A DNA stretch of 64,000 bases, taken from Aliidiomarina sp. B3213 (GTDB taxonomy: Bacteria; Pseudomonadota; Gammaproteobacteria; Enterobacterales; Alteromonadaceae). Shown one piece after another: positions 49,610 to 61,128 of this stretch. The stretch lies in NCBI RefSeq assembly GCF_003290085.1, contig NZ_QMKJ01000001.1, positions 682,001-746,000 on the forward strand. Direction: 5' to 3'. How positions within the stretch are numbered: position 1 is the first letter of the stretch; each line of letters opens with the position of its first letter. Position numbers and translations under genes: made by a program. The notes under the pieces are model-generated. The model saw nothing but the letters and a program-made list of their open reading frames with translations, ran no database searches and was not told the origin of the DNA.

Positions 49610-52267
49610 TTAAAGGCTACGTTCTACTTGAACCGTCTCGAATACTTCGATTTGGTCGCCTACTTTAACGTCATTATAGTTCTTAACACCGATACCACAT
49701 TCCATACCGTTGCGAACTTCTTGAACGTCATCTTTAAAGCGGCGTAGTGACTCCAACTCACCTTCGTAAATCACTACGTTTTCACGTAGTACACGAATTG
49801 GAGCAGAACGTTTCACGATGCCTTCCGTAACCATACAACCTGCAATTGCGCCGATCTTCGGTGACTTAAACACGTCACGAACTTCCGCAAGGCCGATAAT
49901 CTCCTGTTTGAATTCAGGCGACAACATACCCGTCATTGCTTGCTTGATTTCATCAATTAGGTCGTAAATTACGCTGTAGTAGCGTAACTCGATGGTTTCG
50001 CTCTCAATAGCTTTACGCGCAGAAGCATCAGCACGAACGTTAAAACCAATTACGATTGCGTTCGAAGCACCAGCCAAGGTTACGTCGGTTTCAGTAATAC
50101 CACCTACACCGCTACCCACAATGTTTACCTTCACTTCATCAGTTGAAAGCTTCATTAATGAATCTGAAATTGCTTCCAGTGAACCTTGTACGTCAGACTT
50201 CAATACAATATTAAGCTCAGAAACATCACCTTCCTGCATGTTACTAAACATATTTTCAAGTTTAGCTTTTTGCTGGCGAGCCAGTTTCACGTCACGGTAT
50301 TTACCTTGACGATAGTTCGAAACTTCACGGGCTTTACGCTCGTCTTTCACCACGGTAACTTCATCACCAGCTTGAGGTACGCCTGACAGGCCAAGAATCT
50401 CAGCAGGAATTGAAGGACCAGCAGACTGTATGTCTCTACCGAGTTCGTCACGCATCGCTCGAATACGACCATATTCCAAACCACAAAGCACGATGTCGCC
50501 GCGGTTTAGCGTACCGCTTTGTACAAGTACTGTAGCTACTGGACCACGACCTTTGTCCAAGCGCGATTCGATAACAATACCTTGTGCCATACCGTTATGG
50601 TCAGCTTGCAAGTCAAGTAACTCAGCTTGCAACAAGATAGCTTCTAGTAGCGCGTCGATGTTCTCACCAGACTTCGCAGAAACATGAACGAATTGAGTAT
50701 CACCACCCCATTCTTCAGAAACTACGTCATGCTGAGAAAGTTCATTCTTAACGCGGTCTGGGTCTGCTTCTGGTTTATCAATTTTGTTTACAGCAACTAC
50801 TAAAGGAACGCCAGCAGCTTTCGCGTGCTGTACCGCTTCAATAGTTTGAGGCATAACACCGTCGTCTGCAGCGACAACAAGAATAACAACGTCCGTAGCA
50901 CCTGCACCGCGAGCACGCATTGAAGTAAATGCGGCGTGGCCTGGTGTATCAAGGAACGTAATCATGCCGTGACCGGTGTCTACGTGGTATGCACCAATGT
51001 GCTGCGTAATACCGCCGGCTTCGCCATCTGCAACCTTGGCTTTACGAATGTAATCCAATAACGATGTCTTACCGTGGTCAACGTGACCCATAACCGTAAC
51101 AACTGGCGCACGTGGCGTTAGTTCGCCCGCTTCTTCACGGTCGCTAAGTACCGACTCTTCAAGCGCATTGTCTTTTACAGTAATTGGCGTGTGACCCAGC
51201 TCTTCAACCACAAGAGACGCTGTTTCTTGGTCGAGAACCTGGTTAATGGTAACCATCTCGCCCATTTTCATCATGGTCTTGATAAGTTCAGAAGCTTTCA
51301 CCGACATACGGTTTGCCAAATCACCTACTGTAATAGTTTCAGGAATTTTCACGTCCTTCACTACCGGTGCAGCTGGTTTATTAAACCCATGCTGAAGCGT
51401 TTGAGGTGCACGCATCTTACCGCCTTTACGACGACGTTCACGACGCGGTTGTTCCTCTTCTTCTTTGGTCTTTTTCTGCTTAGTTTTCTTGCGACGAGAG
51501 CGACGCTCTTCTTCGCTGTCTTGCTGCTCTTCAGCGTATTTCGCAGTTTCAGAAGTAGTAAAGTGTACTTCTTCCTCTTCGGCTTTCTTACGCTGACGCT
51601 CTTCTTCTTCCCAGCGAGCTTGGTTTTCTTCAGCTAGCTTACGAGCTTCTTCAGCTTGACGTTTAGCTTCTTCTTCAGCTTTCTTAGCCGCTTCAGCTTC
51701 TTGCGCTTGACGAAGTTTTTCTGCTTCTACACGCGCAGCTTCAGCCGCAGCTTTCTCTTCTGGAGTTTTAGCTGCTTGCTCTTTCGCTTTAGCTTTCGCT
51801 GCTTCCTGAGCTTTACGCTTTTCTTCACGTGCTTTCTTGGCTTCAGCTTCTTTCTTCTCTGCTTCCGCTTTTGCTTTTGCACGCGCTTCTTCTTCCGCTT
51901 TAGCAGCTTCTGCAGCTGCTTGCTCAGCAGCTAAACGCTCTTCTTCTTCACGCTTTTGTTCTTCAACAGGGTCGCGCTTCACGTAAGTACGCTTCTTACG
52001 CACCTCAACTTGTACAGCCTTGTTTCCGCTACCACCGCCAACACTCAAAGTGCTGCGAGTTTTGCGTTTTAAAGTCATACGAGCAGGCGCTGAATCGCCG
52101 TCTCCACCGTGCGCTTTATTCAAATGAGCTAATAGTTGCTGTTTCTCGTCTTCAGTTACAGCATCACCAGCTTTCTTAGTAATACCCGCATCACTTAATT
52201 GTTTCAGCAAGCGATCAACGGAGGTACCGATATCACTGGCAAGTTTATCTATTTTGACTTCTGCCAT
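49610..52267 (-). CDS. infB: Translation initiation factor IF-2
   Basis: GTPase that brings fMet-tRNA to the 30S subunit. The 885-residue long form has two N-terminal IF2N modules. A very charged Glu/Lys/Ala coiled-coil region (about 90-290) follows. Then comes the G domain: G1 GHVDHGKTS near 393-401, G3 DTPGH near 440, G4 NKID. Domains II-IV end in the fMet-tRNA-binding C2. The low-complexity section makes long antisense frames that are not genes. It is 12 bases after nusA. Its partner tRNA-fMet is encoded just upstream at 54424. Confidence 0.98.
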   Translation of the reverse strand: MAEVKIDKLASDIGTSVDRLLKQLSDAGITKKAGDAVTEDEKQQLLAHLNKAHGGDGDSAPARMTLKRKTRSTLSVGGGSGNKAVQVEVRKKRTYVKRDPVEEQKREEEERLAAEQAAAEAAKAEEEARAKAKAEAEKKEAEAKKAREEKRKAQEAAKAKAKEQAAKTPEEKAAAEAARVEAEKLRQAQEAEAAKKAEEEAKRQAEEARKLAEENQARWEEEERQRKKAEEEEVHFTTSETAKYAEEQQDSEEERRSRRKKTKQKKTKEEEEQPRRERRRKGGKMRAPQTLQHGFNKPAAPVVKDVKIPETITVGDLANRMSVKASELIKTMMKMGEMVTINQVLDQETASLVVEELGHTPITVKDNALEESVLSDREEAGELTPRAPVVTVMGHVDHGKTSLLDYIRKAKVADGEAGGITQHIGAYHVDTGHGMITFLDTPGHAAFTSMRARGAGATDVVILVVAADDGVMPQTIEAVQHAKAAGVPLVVAVNKIDKPEADPDRVKNELSQHDVVSEEWGGDTQFVHVSAKSGENIDALLEAILLQAELLDLQADHNGMAQGIVIESRLDKGRGPVATVLVQSGTLNRGDIVLCGLEYGRIRAMRDELGRDIQSAGPSIPAEILGLSGVPQAGDEVTVVKDERKAREVSNYRQGKYRDVKLARQQKAKLENMFSNMQEGDVSELNIVLKSDVQGSLEAISDSLMKLSTDEVKVNIVGSGVGGITETDVTLAGASNAIVIGFNVRADASARKAIESETIELRYYSVIYDLIDEIKQAMTGMLSPEFKQEIIGLAEVRDVFKSPKIGAIAGCMVTEGIVKRSAPIRVLRENVVIYEGELESLRRFKDDVQEVRNGMECGIGVKNYNDVKVGDQIEVFETVQVERSL

Positions 52268-52279
52268 TTAACTCTCACC

Positions 52280-53785
52280 TCACTTGTTATCTTCTTCACT
52301 AAACCAGCAAATATTGCGGGCTTTCATAATTAATTCGCCAGCCATTTCTGGTGTTAACGATTCTATTTCTTCAAGGTCATCAATACCTTGTTCTGCTAAA
52401 TCTTCCAGCGTTACTACACCTTTGGCAGCCAACTCAAACGCCAAGTGGCGCTCTAAGCCCTCAAGATTCAACAATGTTTCATCAGGCTCAGCGCCTTCCA
52501 ACGACTCTTCGCTTGCAAGCGCTTTTGTCGTTAGGTAATCGCGAGCACGAGCACGTAACTCTTCAACGGTGTCTTCGTCTAAACCATCAATAGATAACAG
52601 CTCTGCTACAGGAACATAAGCCACTTCTTCTAATGATGAGAACCCTTCGTCGATCAGGATTGCCGCGAAATCTTCGTCGATGTCCAAACCTGACGTAAAT
52701 AGTTCAGTTAAGCGAGCAGACTCGGCTTCGTTACGTGAGTTAAAGTCTTCTGTAGTCATTACATTTAGCTCCCAACCTGTAAGTTGGCTTGCTAAACGAA
52801 TGTTTTGACCATTCCGTCCGATTGCTTGCGCTAAGTTACCTTCTTCAACAGCGATGTCCATTGAATGCGTTTCTTCGTCCATCACGATAGAAACAACTTC
52901 AGCTGGAGCCATTGCGTTGATTACGAACTGTGCTGGGTTATCGTCCCACATCACAATATCAACGCGCTCGCCGCCAAGTTCACCAGACACGGCTTGAACA
53001 CGCGCGCCACGCATACCAACACAAGCACCAACTGGGTCAATGCGACGGTCGTTAGACTTCACGGCAATTTTCGCACGTGAACCTGGGTCGCGCGCAGCAC
53101 CCTTGATTTCAATCATTTCTTCGCCAATTTCTGGCACTTCAATTCTAAATAGTTCGATAAGGAACTCAGGGTGAGTTCTACTTACGAATAACTGAGCACC
53201 GCGAGCTTCGGGGCGAACCGCGTATAGTAAACCGCGAACACGGTCACCAGGGCGAACCATTTCGCGAGGAAGCATATCGTCACGGAAGATCACAGCTTCA
53301 GCGTTATTACCTAAGTCTAAGATAATATTGTCGCGTGTCGCTTTCTTTACCATGCCGCTAATAAGTTCGCCTACTTGGTCTTCATATTGCTCAACAACTT
53401 GAGCACGCTCGGCTTCACGAACCTTTTGGAAAATAACTTGTTTAGCTGTTTGCGTAGTAATACGGTCAAAAGCAATCGACTCAATTTGTTCTTCAACGTA
53501 ATCGCCAACTTGAAGACTTGGATCGTCGTACTGAGCTGCAGACAAAGAAATCTCCGCATACGGATTTTCTAAACCACCCTCTGGGTCTTCAACAACCATC
53601 CAGCGTCTGAATGTATCAAAGTCGCCTGTAGTACGGTCAATTTCTACGCGAACATCGATGTCACCACTGTTCTTTTTGCGCGTAGCCGTTGCAATCGCAA
53701 TTTCTAGAGCTTCAAAAATGCGCTCTTTGGGTACGGCCTTTTCATTTGAAACCGCTTCTGCAACTAGCAAAATCTCTTTATTCAT
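52280..53785 (-). CDS. nusA: Transcription termination/antitermination factor NusA
   Basis: Binds RNA polymerase, controlling pausing, termination and antitermination. The 501 residues hold the NTD (1-125), S1 (about 135-200), KH1 and KH2 ([46 protein letters not shown]), and two C-terminal acidic repeats (from about 360), as in E. coli. It lies between rimP (21 bases) and infB (12 bases). Confidence 0.97.
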   Translation of the reverse strand: MNKEILLVAEAVSNEKAVPKERIFEALEIAIATATRKKNSGDIDVRVEIDRTTGDFDTFRRWMVVEDPEGGLENPYAEISLSAAQYDDPSLQVGDYVEEQIESIAFDRITTQTAKQVIFQKVREAERAQVVEQYEDQVGELISGMVKKATRDNIILDLGNNAEAVIFRDDMLPREMVRPGDRVRGLLYAVRPEARGAQLFVSRTHPEFLIELFRIEVPEIGEEMIEIKGAARDPGSRAKIAVKSNDRRIDPVGACVGMRGARVQAVSGELGGERVDIVMWDDNPAQFVINAMAPAEVVSIVMDEETHSMDIAVEEGNLAQAIGRNGQNIRLASQLTGWELNVMTTEDFNSRNEAESARLTELFTSGLDIDEDFAAILIDEGFSSLEEVAYVPVAELLSIDGLDEDTVEELRARARDYLTTKALASEESLEGAEPDETLLNLEGLERHLAFELAAKGVVTLEDLAEQGIDDLEEIESLTPEMAGELIMKARNICWFSEEDNK

Positions 53786-53806
53786 GCGTTTGCCTCGTTA
53801 ACACTC

Positions 53807-54265
53807 TTAATCAAATACCGGAACAAGATTCGCTTTTTTAATCTGAGCGAAGCTTACGTTAAACATTTCATTATCGATTTCGATCTGTAACTGGTCGCCT
53901 TCCACGGCTACCAATTTCCCCGTAAATTTACGGCGGTTATCTACAGGCATGTTTAATTGCACGGCAACCTTTTCACCTACAAACATTTCATAATGCGCAA
54001 GTGTAAATAAAGGTCGATCCATGCCTGGCGACGAAACTTCTAAATTGTACTCAGCGCTAATTGGATCTTCTACGTCCAACACTGCACTTACTTGGCGGCT
54101 TACTAACGCACAATCGTCCACATCGATCCCATTCTCATGATCAATAAAAAGACGTAATGTTGAGTGCTTACCCGCTCTTACAAACTCTACACCCCATAAC
54201 TCAAAGCCAGCGGCTTCTACAGCGGGTGTAAGCATGTCTGTTAACTTATCTACCAATGTTGCCAA
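53807..54265 (-). CDS. rimP: Ribosome maturation factor RimP
   Basis: Early 30S assembly factor. The 152 residues from TTG 54265 start MATLVDKLTDML, aligning with E. coli MSTLEQKLTEMI; GGAGG (54275-54271) lies five bases upstream. The frame extended to 54283 would include that Shine-Dalgarno. Core motifs are LRLFIDHENGIDVDDCALVSRQVSAVLDVEDPI and LEVSSPGMDRPLF. It heads the rimP-nusA-infB operon. Confidence 0.95.
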   Translation of the reverse strand: MATLVDKLTDMLTPAVEAAGFELWGVEFVRAGKHSTLRLFIDHENGIDVDDCALVSRQVSAVLDVEDPISAEYNLEVSSPGMDRPLFTLAHYEMFVGEKVAVQLNMPVDNRRKFTGKLVAVEGDQLQIEIDNEMFNVSFAQIKKANLVPVFD

Positions 54266-54288
54266 CGCAACCTCCAAAAACAAAAAAA

Positions 54289-54301
54289 GGGCATAAAGCC
54301 C
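54289..54301 (-). promoter_or_regulatory. Small terminator-like hairpin in the rimP leader
   Basis: Minus strand: GGGC-TTTAT-GCCC followed by T7, ending seven bases before the rimP Shine-Dalgarno. The four-base stem is weak. It may act as an attenuator for rimP-nusA-infB; this is inference. Confidence 0.35.
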
Positions 54302-54341
54302 AGTTCTTAGATCAACTTAATCTTGCCGCCAGTCCAGATAG

Positions 54342-54367
54342 AAAAAAGCCCCGTACTACGTCGGGGC
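54342..54367 (-). terminator. Terminator after tRNA-fMet, before rimP
   Basis: Minus strand: GCCCCG, eight-base loop, CGGGGC, then T6. It lies about 55 bases after the tRNA. Read-through past it would be needed for co-transcription with rimP, as for metY in E. coli. Confidence 0.85.
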
Positions 54368-54423
54368 CCGAAAACTATTAGCCTGTCGACCCGAATTCGT
54401 TACTTATTGTACCGAATTCGAAC

Positions 54424-54500
<77 letters not shown>

Positions 54501-54513
54501 TCCGAATACTTGC

Positions 54514-54541
54514 ATTATACCTTGTTACCTATTGAATGCAA
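54514..54541 (-). promoter_or_regulatory. Promoter of the initiator tRNA
   Basis: Minus strand: TTGCAT, 16 bases, perfect TATAAT, about 14 bases before the tRNA 5' end. Confidence 0.7.
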
Positions 54542-54595
54542 CCACCGTAAGTCGTCCCATTCCATTTTTGATAGATATAACAACAAGTTAACTAT

Positions 54596-54682
54596 TGGTG
54601 CCGAAGACGAGACTTGAACTCGTACGCCCGTTAGAGCACCACCCCCTCAAGATGGCGTGTCTACCAATTCCACCACTTCGGC
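54596..54682 (-). tRNA. tRNA-Leu (GAG)
   Basis: 87 bases with encoded CCA, GCCGAAG/CTTCGGC acceptor stem and long variable arm. Anticodon GAG at 54646-54648. It is 20 bases after secG on the same strand, matching E. coli secG-leuU. Confidence 0.96.
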
Positions 54683-54702
54683 AAATTCAAATGAGGATTT
54701 TC

Positions 54703-55023
54703 TTAGTTACCTGGTGGTAACTCTTCTTCCTGCTGTACTGGTTGCTCTGAGCTAGGAAGGCTCAAGTCAGACCAATCGTCAGTTGGGTTAGCGCTTTGTG
54801 ACGCGATATTACCCAAGATTAAGCTAAGTAGGAAGAAGCTAACCGCCATAATTGCGGTCATTCTTGTCAAGAAGTTGCCAGAGCCAGACGAACCAAAAAC
54901 AGTGTTCGAAGCACCAGAACCAAAAGACGCACCCATTTCCGCACCCTTACCTTTTTGCAAAAGAATAAGCGCAACTAATGAGATTGCGATAACTAGATAA
55001 ATGACAAGTAAAACTTCATACAT
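54703..55023 (-). CDS. secG: Preprotein translocase subunit SecG
   Basis: Auxiliary subunit of SecYEG. In the 106 residues, the first helix (3-21) leads to LLQKGKGAEMGASFGSGASNTVFGSSGSGNFL, and the second helix (52-72) precedes a Pro/Glu-rich tail. It is two bases after tpiA and is followed by tRNA-Leu, so one mixed mRNA/tRNA transcript is likely. Confidence 0.96.
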   Translation of the reverse strand: MYEVLLVIYLVIAISLVALILLQKGKGAEMGASFGSGASNTVFGSSGSGNFLTRMTAIMAVSFFLLSLILGNIASQSANPTDDWSDLSLPSSEQPVQQEEELPPGN

Positions 55024-55025
55024 AA

Positions 55026-55763
55026 TTAATTACCTTGAGCTGCTTTACATATAGCAGCAAACTGTTCCACATGGAGACTTGCTCCACCGATTAAGCCACC
55101 ATCGATATCGGTTTGACTTAACAATTCAGCAGCATTTTCTGGCTTCATGCTGCCGCCATATAAAATCTGTACTTTCTCAGCCGCTGATTCGCTTTGTTTG
55201 AATAACCAAGCTCTAATTTCAGCATGCACTTCTTGTGCTTGTTCAGGCGAGGCTGTTACACCTGTACCAATAGCCCAAACCGGCTCATACGCTATCACAA
55301 CATTGGTTAAATCAACATCTGTTAAACCAAGTTGCAATTGCTGCTCTATAACCTCTGAAACTTTACCAGCTTCACGCTCTTCTATAGTTTCACCAATACA
55401 AACCACAGGAGTCATGCCCGCACTCTGTATTGCTTGTGCTTTCTTAGCCACCGAACTATTCGACTCAGCAAATAAAGTGCGACGCTCAGAATGTCCAACA
55501 AGCACGTAATGCGCGCCTGTTTCTGCAATCATGCTCGCACTCACTTCACCCGTATAAGCACCTTGCTCATATTCGCTACAATTCTGAGCTCCCCAAATAA
55601 CTTCTGGAAAGTTCGCAGCAACTTGTCCGATGTATACCATCGGCGGGCAAATGGCGGCTGAAACGCCTTCAGTAACAAAAGATGACCAAGCTTCAGAGAA
55701 CTCTTTAGCTAGACTCAAACTTCCGTTTAACTTCCAGTTTGCAATCACCAAAGGTTGACGCAT
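55026..55763 (-). CDS. tpiA: Triosephosphate isomerase
   Basis: Interconverts DHAP and glyceraldehyde-3-phosphate. The 245 residues start at ATG 55763 (MRQPLVIANWKLNGS), seven bases after AGGAG; the extended frame to 55826 runs through the promoter. Catalytic residues are Lys in NWKLNG, His in VLVGHSERR and Glu in VIAYEPVWAIGTG, with the phosphate loop YGGSMKPENA. It has its own promoter and is linked to secG. Confidence 0.97.
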   Translation of the reverse strand: MRQPLVIANWKLNGSLSLAKEFSEAWSSFVTEGVSAAICPPMVYIGQVAANFPEVIWGAQNCSEYEQGAYTGEVSASMIAETGAHYVLVGHSERRTLFAESNSSVAKKAQAIQSAGMTPVVCIGETIEEREAGKVSEVIEQQLQLGLTDVDLTNVVIAYEPVWAIGTGVTASPEQAQEVHAEIRAWLFKQSESAAEKVQILYGGSMKPENAAELLSQTDIDGGLIGGASLHVEQFAAICKAAQGN

Positions 55764-55797
55764 TCCGGTCTCCTGTCGTGTATTCAGAGCGGCGCAG

Positions 55798-55826
55798 ATA
55801 TTAACTAACATCCGCGCCAGATACAA
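55798..55826 (-). promoter_or_regulatory. Predicted promoter for tpiA-secG-tRNA-Leu
   Basis: Minus strand: TTGTAT, 17 bases, TAATAT, followed by GC-rich CTGCGCCGC. An upstream hairpin CAGCGTGAA / TTCACGCTG (55830-55860) after glmM lacks a T run. Confidence 0.65.
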
Positions 55827-55866
55827 GCTTCAGCGTGAACTTTTTATCTCAATTCACGCTGTTCGT

Positions 55867-57204
55867 TTAATCGCTACTCACTGCTTCAACTTCTTGTGCA
55901 ATTTGCTGAGCGTACGCGCGAACTACTTTCGCGTCTTGCCCTTCAACCATTACACGAATTAAAGGTTCAGTTCCCGACTTACGAAGAAGTACGCGCCCTT
56001 TTTTACCAAGGGCCTTCTCAACTTCAGTAACCGCGGAAATAACATTGTCGGCGTTTAGCGGATCCGTTCCTTGCTGGAACCTAACATTCACTAAAACTTG
56101 AGGTAGCTTTTCCATGCCCGCAAGCATTTCTCGTACAGTAGCTCCCTTTCTCACCAGTGCCGTCATTAACTGAATAGCGGCTAGAATTCCGTCTCCGGTA
56201 GTATGATGCCTCAGGTTAATAATGTGACCTGAGTTTTCACCACCAAGCGCCCAACGTCGTTCTTGTAATCCTTCCATTACGTGGCGGTCACCCACGGCAG
56301 TGCGAATAAAAGGTACGCCAAGTTTCTCTAATGCGAGCTCTAGTCCCATATTACTCATAAGGGTACCTGCAACTCCGCCCTCTAGCTCACCGTCATCCAA
56401 TAGGTTTTTCGCTAAGATATAAACTATCTCATCGCCATCTACGAGTTTACCTTGATGATCAACCACCATAAGGCGGTCTCCGTCTCCATCAAAAGCTAAC
56501 CCTAGTTCTGCACTATGCTCCACAACCGCTTTAGAGAGTGCTGCGGTGTCTGTCGCGCCACAACCGGCATTGATATTTAAACCATCCGGCTGTGTACCAA
56601 TTTCGACAACTTCAGCGCCCAATTCGCGAAATACGCTTGGCGCTATGTGATATGTAGCTCCATGCGCACAATCGATAACTAACTTACGACCAGTTAAAGA
56701 CAATTCCGACGGGAAAATGCTTTTACAGAATTCGATATAGCGTCCTGACGCATCATGGATACGGGAGGCACGTCCCAACTGTTCCGATGGCACACAATCC
56801 ATAGGCTTATCGATCATCTCTTCAATCGCAGCTTCTATTTCACCCGAAAGCTTGTGGCCGGTGTCTGAGAAGAACTTAATGCCGTTGTCGTAATAAGGGT
56901 TATGTGAAGCAGAAATAACAATACCAGCAGCCGCTCTGAACGTACTGGTTAAGTATGCTATGGCTGGTGTTGGCATCGGACCAAGAAAAGCTACTTTAAC
57001 ACCAGCTGCAGAAAACCCGGCTTCAAGTGCCGACTCCAGCATATATCCAGAAATACGCGTGTCTTTACCGATAAGAACACGTGTATTACCTTGTGCCGCT
57101 AACACTTTACCCGCAGCCCAACCGAGCTTTAATACAAAATCAGGTGTAATCGGACTTTGGCCAACATGCCCACGAATTCCGTCCGTACCGAAATATTTTC
57201 CCAT
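55867..57204 (-). CDS. glmM: Phosphoglucosamine mutase
   Basis: Converts glucosamine-6-phosphate to glucosamine-1-phosphate for UDP-GlcNAc, feeding peptidoglycan and LPS. The 445 residues start at ATG 57204 ([12 protein letters not shown]); an upstream ATG at 57216 sits almost on the AGGGGA. The catalytic phosphoserine lies in [15 protein letters not shown], Mg2+ binding in [13 protein letters not shown], sugar recognition in GGENSGHI and phosphate binding in [17 protein letters not shown]. It is five bases after folP. Confidence 0.97.
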   Translation of the reverse strand: MGKYFGTDGIRGHVGQSPITPDFVLKLGWAAGKVLAAQGNTRVLIGKDTRISGYMLESALEAGFSAAGVKVAFLGPMPTPAIAYLTSTFRAAAGIVISASHNPYYDNGIKFFSDTGHKLSGEIEAAIEEMIDKPMDCVPSEQLGRASRIHDASGRYIEFCKSIFPSELSLTGRKLVIDCAHGATYHIAPSVFRELGAEVVEIGTQPDGLNINAGCGATDTAALSKAVVEHSAELGLAFDGDGDRLMVVDHQGKLVDGDEIVYILAKNLLDDGELEGGVAGTLMSNMGLELALEKLGVPFIRTAVGDRHVMEGLQERRWALGGENSGHIINLRHHTTGDGILAAIQLMTALVRKGATVREMLAGMEKLPQVLVNVRFQQGTDPLNADNVISAVTEVEKALGKKGRVLLRKSGTEPLIRVMVEGQDAKVVRAYAQQIAQEVEAVSSD

Positions 57205-57209
57205 AACTT

Positions 57210-58022
57210 CTAACATTCCCCTGTTATTGTTGCCATAACCACCTGAACGATGTCTTTGGTTTGAGCAACATCATGTACTCTTAAAATTTTTGCGCCTTTC
57301 ATTGCTGAAATCGTTGCTCCAGCCAAACTGGCTGCCAAGCGCTCATCGACAGCGCGATCAGTCACTGCGCCAAGCATAGACTTTCTAGAAAGCCCAATAA
57401 GCATCGGTAAATCCATTTCATGAAAGGCTTGTAGTTTATTCAGTAATTGATAATTGTGCCTTACGGTTTTTCCAAATCCAAACCCAGGGTCTATCATGAC
57501 GCGGTTTTTAGAAATACCCGCAGCCTCACAGACCCGCACCCGCTCCTCTAGGAAAGCTTTCACTTCTAAAACAACGTCTTCATATTCTGGGTTGTCTTGC
57601 ATAACTCTTGGCTGCCCCATCATATGCATTAAGCACACATAACAGTCAGCATCTGCCACTGCTTCTAATGCCCCAGTTTCGCGCAATGCTCTCACATCAT
57701 TAATCATGTCGACGCCTACTCGAATCGACTCAGACATGACTTTGGCTTTACTGGTATCTACCGAAACCTTAACCTCAAAATTATCGCGAATTTTTTCTAG
57801 CACAGGAAGTACGCGATCAACTTCTTCTTGCTCTTGAACATCCTTCGCACCAGGACGGGTCGACTCTCCACCAATATCTAACCAATCCGCACCTTCTGCA
57901 ATCATCTTCTCTGCATGACGCAGTGCTTTGTCTGTTGTGTTAAAACTTCCACCGTCTGAAAACGAGTCGGGCGTAACATTTAAAATACCCATAACTTCGA
58001 TAGGAAAAGCAGACACTGGCAT
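57210..58022 (-). CDS. folP: Dihydropteroate synthase
   Basis: Condenses p-aminobenzoate with dihydropterin diphosphate; the sulfonamide target. In the 270 residues, [34 protein letters not shown] and [10 protein letters not shown] are present. AGGAAGG precedes ATG 58022. It lies between the ftsH terminator and glmM, the usual ftsH-folP-glmM order. The ftsH terminator leaves little space for a separate promoter, so partial read-through is likely. Confidence 0.97.
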   Translation of the reverse strand: MPVSAFPIEVMGILNVTPDSFSDGGSFNTTDKALRHAEKMIAEGADWLDIGGESTRPGAKDVQEQEEVDRVLPVLEKIRDNFEVKVSVDTSKAKVMSESIRVGVDMINDVRALRETGALEAVADADCYVCLMHMMGQPRVMQDNPEYEDVVLEVKAFLEERVRVCEAAGISKNRVMIDPGFGFGKTVRHNYQLLNKLQAFHEMDLPMLIGLSRKSMLGAVTDRAVDERLAASLAGATISAMKGAKILRVHDVAQTKDIVQVVMATITGEC

Positions 58023-58049
58023 GAAACCTTCCTCTAGTCTTATATGCTC

Positions 58050-58076
58050 AAAAAAATGCCCCGAAAACGGGGCATT
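58050..58076 (-). terminator. Terminator between ftsH and folP
   Basis: Minus strand: AATGCCCCG-TTTT-CGGGGCATT followed by T7; nine-base stem, nine bases after the ftsH stop. Confidence 0.92.
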
Positions 58077-58084
58077 GTGATTTT

Positions 58085-60034
58085 TTAACTTGCCGGATTT
58101 TCGCCAGGCTTATCGAGCCCAACGTTTTTCTTCTTCGGCTTCTCAGCTTCTACAGGCACCTCAGAACCAGAGTCGCCCTCAGAAGAACCATCGTTCTTAT
58201 CGTGCCAACTCTCTGGCTCGCGAACTGGGCGTCGTGCCATCAAGTCATCAATTTGAGCCGCATCGATGGTTTCATATTTCATTAAGGCATCTTTCATAGC
58301 ATGAAGAATATCGATATTTTCTTCCAGAATTTGCTGAGCACGGGTGTAGTTTCTATCAATAACTTCACGAATCTCAGCATCAATAGACTTCATTGTTTCA
58401 TCAGACATCTGTTTGTTCTGCGCTACAGAACGACCTAAAAATACTTGATCATCGTCCTCAGCATACAATAGAGGTCCCATTTTTGAAGATAAGCCCCACT
58501 GAGTAACCATCTTGCGAGCAATATCAGTCGCACGTTCGATGTCGTTGGACGCACCTGTGGTTACTGCGTCTTCGCCGTAAATAATTGCTTCTGCTAAACG
58601 ACCACCGTATAAGCTTGAAAGCATACTTTCCAAGTGACGCTTGCTGTGACTCACGCGGTCTTGCTCTGGCAAGTACATCGTTACACCTAAAGCACGTCCA
58701 CGAGGAATAATAGAAACTTTATACACTGGGTCATGTTCCGGAACTAAACGTCCGACAATGGCATGTCCCGATTCGTGGTAAGCCGTCATTTCTTTCTCAG
58801 ACTCAGACATCACCATTGATTTGCGCTCTGCACCCATCAATATTTTGTCTTTCGCTTTCTCAAACTCGGTCATTGAAACCATGCGTTGATTACCGCGCGC
58901 GGCGAACAATGCTGCTTCGTTCACCAAGTTTGCTAGATCAGCACCTGAGAAACCAGGAGTACCACGTGCGATAAGGGCTGGCTCTACGTCGTCAGCCAAT
59001 GGCACTTTGCGCATGTGAACTTTTAAAATTTGCTCACGGCCACGCACATCTGGCAAGCCAACAGTTACTTGTCTGTCGAATCGTCCAGGGCGAAGTAATG
59101 CTGGATCAAGAACGTCAGGACGGTTTGTCGCGGCAATAACAATAATGCCCTCATTACCTTCAAATCCGTCCATTTCTACCAGCATTTGGTTCAAGGTTTG
59201 CTCACGTTCATCGTGACCACCACCTAAACCAGCACCACGTTGACGGCCTACAGCGTCAATTTCGTCGATAAAGATAATGCAAGGTGCAGCTTTTTTGGCT
59301 TGCTCGAACATATCACGAACACGCGAAGCACCCACACCGACAAACATTTCAACAAAGTCTGAACCAGAAATGGTAAAGAATGGAACTTTTGCTTCACCCG
59401 CAACAGCTTTCGCGAGCAAAGTTTTACCCGTACCTGGCGGGCCTACCATTAAAACACCTTTCGGAATGCGTCCACCAAGGCGTTGGAACTTTGAAGGGTC
59501 TCTAAGGAAGTCGACTAGCTCTGCAACTTCCTCTTTCGCTTCTTCACACCCTGCTACGTCGGTCAAAGTGGTTTTCACTTGATCTTCGCTCATCAGGCGT
59601 GCCTTGCTCTTACCAAACGACATCGCACCGCGGCCACCGCCACCTTGCATTTGTCGCATGAAAAATATCCACACCGCGATAAGAAGTAGCATTGGGAACC
59701 AAGAAATAAAAATAGTTCCTAATAAACTGCGCTTTTCAGGCTCAACAAAATTTACCTGTACATTACTTTGAGTTAGTAACTCATTAAGTAACTCAGGGTC
59801 TTGACTCGGCATAACCGTACGGAATTGTTCACCGCTACGCATGCTACCGGTAATTAGACGGTTTGGCTCATTAATGGTTACGTCTCGAACATCACCACGG
59901 TTAACACTGCGCACAAATTCACTGTACGCATATGAATTCGCATCTGTTCCACCCGGGTTGAATCCTTGAAACACGCTCATTAGCACAACGGCAATGACCA
60001 ACCAGAGAATTAGATTCTTCGCCATATCGCTCAA
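58085..60034 (-). CDS. ftsH: ATP-dependent zinc metalloprotease FtsH
   Basis: Hexameric inner-membrane AAA+ protease for membrane protein and regulator turnover. The 649 residues start at TTG 60034 ([12 protein letters not shown]), with GAGGT about seven bases upstream; ATG 60025 is the alternative. Two helices (6-22, about 108-126) frame a periplasmic domain. Walker A GPPGTGKT is near 198, the second region of homology is [21 protein letters not shown], and the zinc motif HESGH is near 419. The C terminus is charged and disordered. It follows rlmE. Confidence 0.98.
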   Translation of the reverse strand: MSDMAKNLILWLVIAVVLMSVFQGFNPGGTDANSYAYSEFVRSVNRGDVRDVTINEPNRLITGSMRSGEQFRTVMPSQDPELLNELLTQSNVQVNFVEPEKRSLLGTIFISWFPMLLLIAVWIFFMRQMQGGGGRGAMSFGKSKARLMSEDQVKTTLTDVAGCEEAKEEVAELVDFLRDPSKFQRLGGRIPKGVLMVGPPGTGKTLLAKAVAGEAKVPFFTISGSDFVEMFVGVGASRVRDMFEQAKKAAPCIIFIDEIDAVGRQRGAGLGGGHDEREQTLNQMLVEMDGFEGNEGIIVIAATNRPDVLDPALLRPGRFDRQVTVGLPDVRGREQILKVHMRKVPLADDVEPALIARGTPGFSGADLANLVNEAALFAARGNQRMVSMTEFEKAKDKILMGAERKSMVMSESEKEMTAYHESGHAIVGRLVPEHDPVYKVSIIPRGRALGVTMYLPEQDRVSHSKRHLESMLSSLYGGRLAEAIIYGEDAVTTGASNDIERATDIARKMVTQWGLSSKMGPLLYAEDDDQVFLGRSVAQNKQMSDETMKSIDAEIREVIDRNYTRAQQILEENIDILHAMKDALMKYETIDAAQIDDLMARRPVREPESWHDKNDGSSEGDSGSEVPVEAEKPKKKNVGLDKPGENPAS

Positions 60035-60073
60035 CGCTTTTACCTCTCACTACTTCGTATCCCTTGCAGGGTA

Positions 60074-60706
60074 CTATAATTTGTATCCAGTCGCTACCAA
60101 ATACACTTCTCTAGACCTTGCTCGAGAAGAGTCGGGTTTACGCACTTTAACTTGCTTGAAAGCATCTCTTGCGGCTTTCAAAAACTCATCGAATCCTTCG
60201 CCTTGAAACACTTTGACCGCAAAAGCACCGCCAGGTTTCAATACTTGATGGCACATATCTAATGCGAGCTCCACTAAATACATGGAACGCGGAATATCCA
60301 CCGCTTCGTTTCCACTCATATTCGGCGCCATGTCAGACAATACTACATCAACGTTTTTTCCGCCGATTCGGTTCAATAATGCATTCAAAACCGCTTCTTC
60401 TCGAAAGTCACCTTGCAAGAAATCAACGCCCGGCAAAGGGTCCATCTCAAGGATGTCACAGCCAATCACTTCACCTTTACCATCTTGCAGCGAAGCAACG
60501 TATTGTGACCATCCACCCGGAGCAGCTCCGAGATCTACAACGATCTGATTCGGCTTCAGAATTTTGTCTTTATTCTGAATTTCTTCTAATTTAAATACAG
60601 CTCTTGAACGAAATCCCTGCTTTTGCGCTTTTTTCACAAAAGGGTCGTCAAAATGCTCTTTTAACCAACGTCTACTGCTGGCTGTTCTTTTCTTGCCCAT
60701 GGGCAC
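60074..60706 (-). CDS. rlmE: 23S rRNA 2'-O-ribose U2552 methyltransferase RlmE
   Basis: FtsJ/RrmJ enzyme acting on the 50S A loop. In 210 residues the K-D-K-E tetrad regions are visible: K in [12 protein letters not shown] in [12 protein letters not shown] in [11 protein letters not shown] and a downstream Glu. The SAM motif is [13 protein letters not shown]. It is upstream of ftsH (39 bases) and divergent from yhbY, as in E. coli. Confidence 0.97.
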   Translation of the reverse strand: MPMGKKRTASSRRWLKEHFDDPFVKKAQKQGFRSRAVFKLEEIQNKDKILKPNQIVVDLGAAPGGWSQYVASLQDGKGEVIGCDILEMDPLPGVDFLQGDFREEAVLNALLNRIGGKNVDVVLSDMAPNMSGNEAVDIPRSMYLVELALDMCHQVLKPGGAFAVKVFQGEGFDEFLKAARDAFKQVKVRKPDSSRARSREVYLVATGYKL

Positions 60707-60834
60707 CTATCGTATTTGGCTAGCTCGTTAATCGATATGAGGGTAGAATATCGTAAATTCAATAGAGAAGCAGTGGAAATCGAACAATCGCTTTGAATAT
60801 TGAACAATTCGAAAAGGTAAGTAAGGAAAACACA

Positions 60835-61128
60835 TTGATTCAACTAACAAACAAACAGAAGCAATTTTTGAAAGCACAAGCTCATCCACTAAAACCTGTC
60901 GTTTTACTTGGCGGAAATGGACTCACTGAAGGTGTGTTAGCTGAAATTGATGGTGCGCTGGAGCATCACGAATTAATTAAAGTGAAAATTCCAGAAGAAA
61001 AAGAGATGCGAGACGCTATTCAGGCAACCATCTCCGAACACCTGAACGCGAACCTGGTTCAGTCTATCGGTAAAGTAGCTGTGTTCTATCGTCCAGCAAA
61101 AGAGCCGACGATTAAGCTTCCGAAGTAA
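60835..61128 (+). CDS. yhbY: YhbY family RNA-binding protein (CRM domain)
   Basis: Small pre-50S-associated CRS1/YhbY protein. I place the start at TTG 60835, seven bases after AAGGA (60823-60827), giving 97 residues from MIQLTNKQKQFLKAQAHPLKP, which aligns with E. coli MNLSTKQKQ. The core is VVLLGGNGLTEGVLAEIDGALEHHELIKVKI. The frame from 60793 adds an unlikely extension. It converges on the repressor gene, overlapping its 3' end by 17 bases. Confidence 0.93.
   Translation: MIQLTNKQKQFLKAQAHPLKPVVLLGGNGLTEGVLAEIDGALEHHELIKVKIPEEKEMRDAIQATISEHLNANLVQSIGKVAVFYRPAKEPTIKLPK

Noticed and set aside
51191-51934. Long Phe/Leu-rich plus-strand frames inside infB
   Set aside because: They come from reading the Glu/Lys/Ala-rich IF2 coiled coil on the other strand. 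The apparent membrane character is an artefact of codon bias.
55764-55826. N-terminal extension of triosephosphate isomerase
   Set aside because: It covers a convincing promoter and the Shine-Dalgarno; the enzyme normally begins at MRQPLVIANWK.
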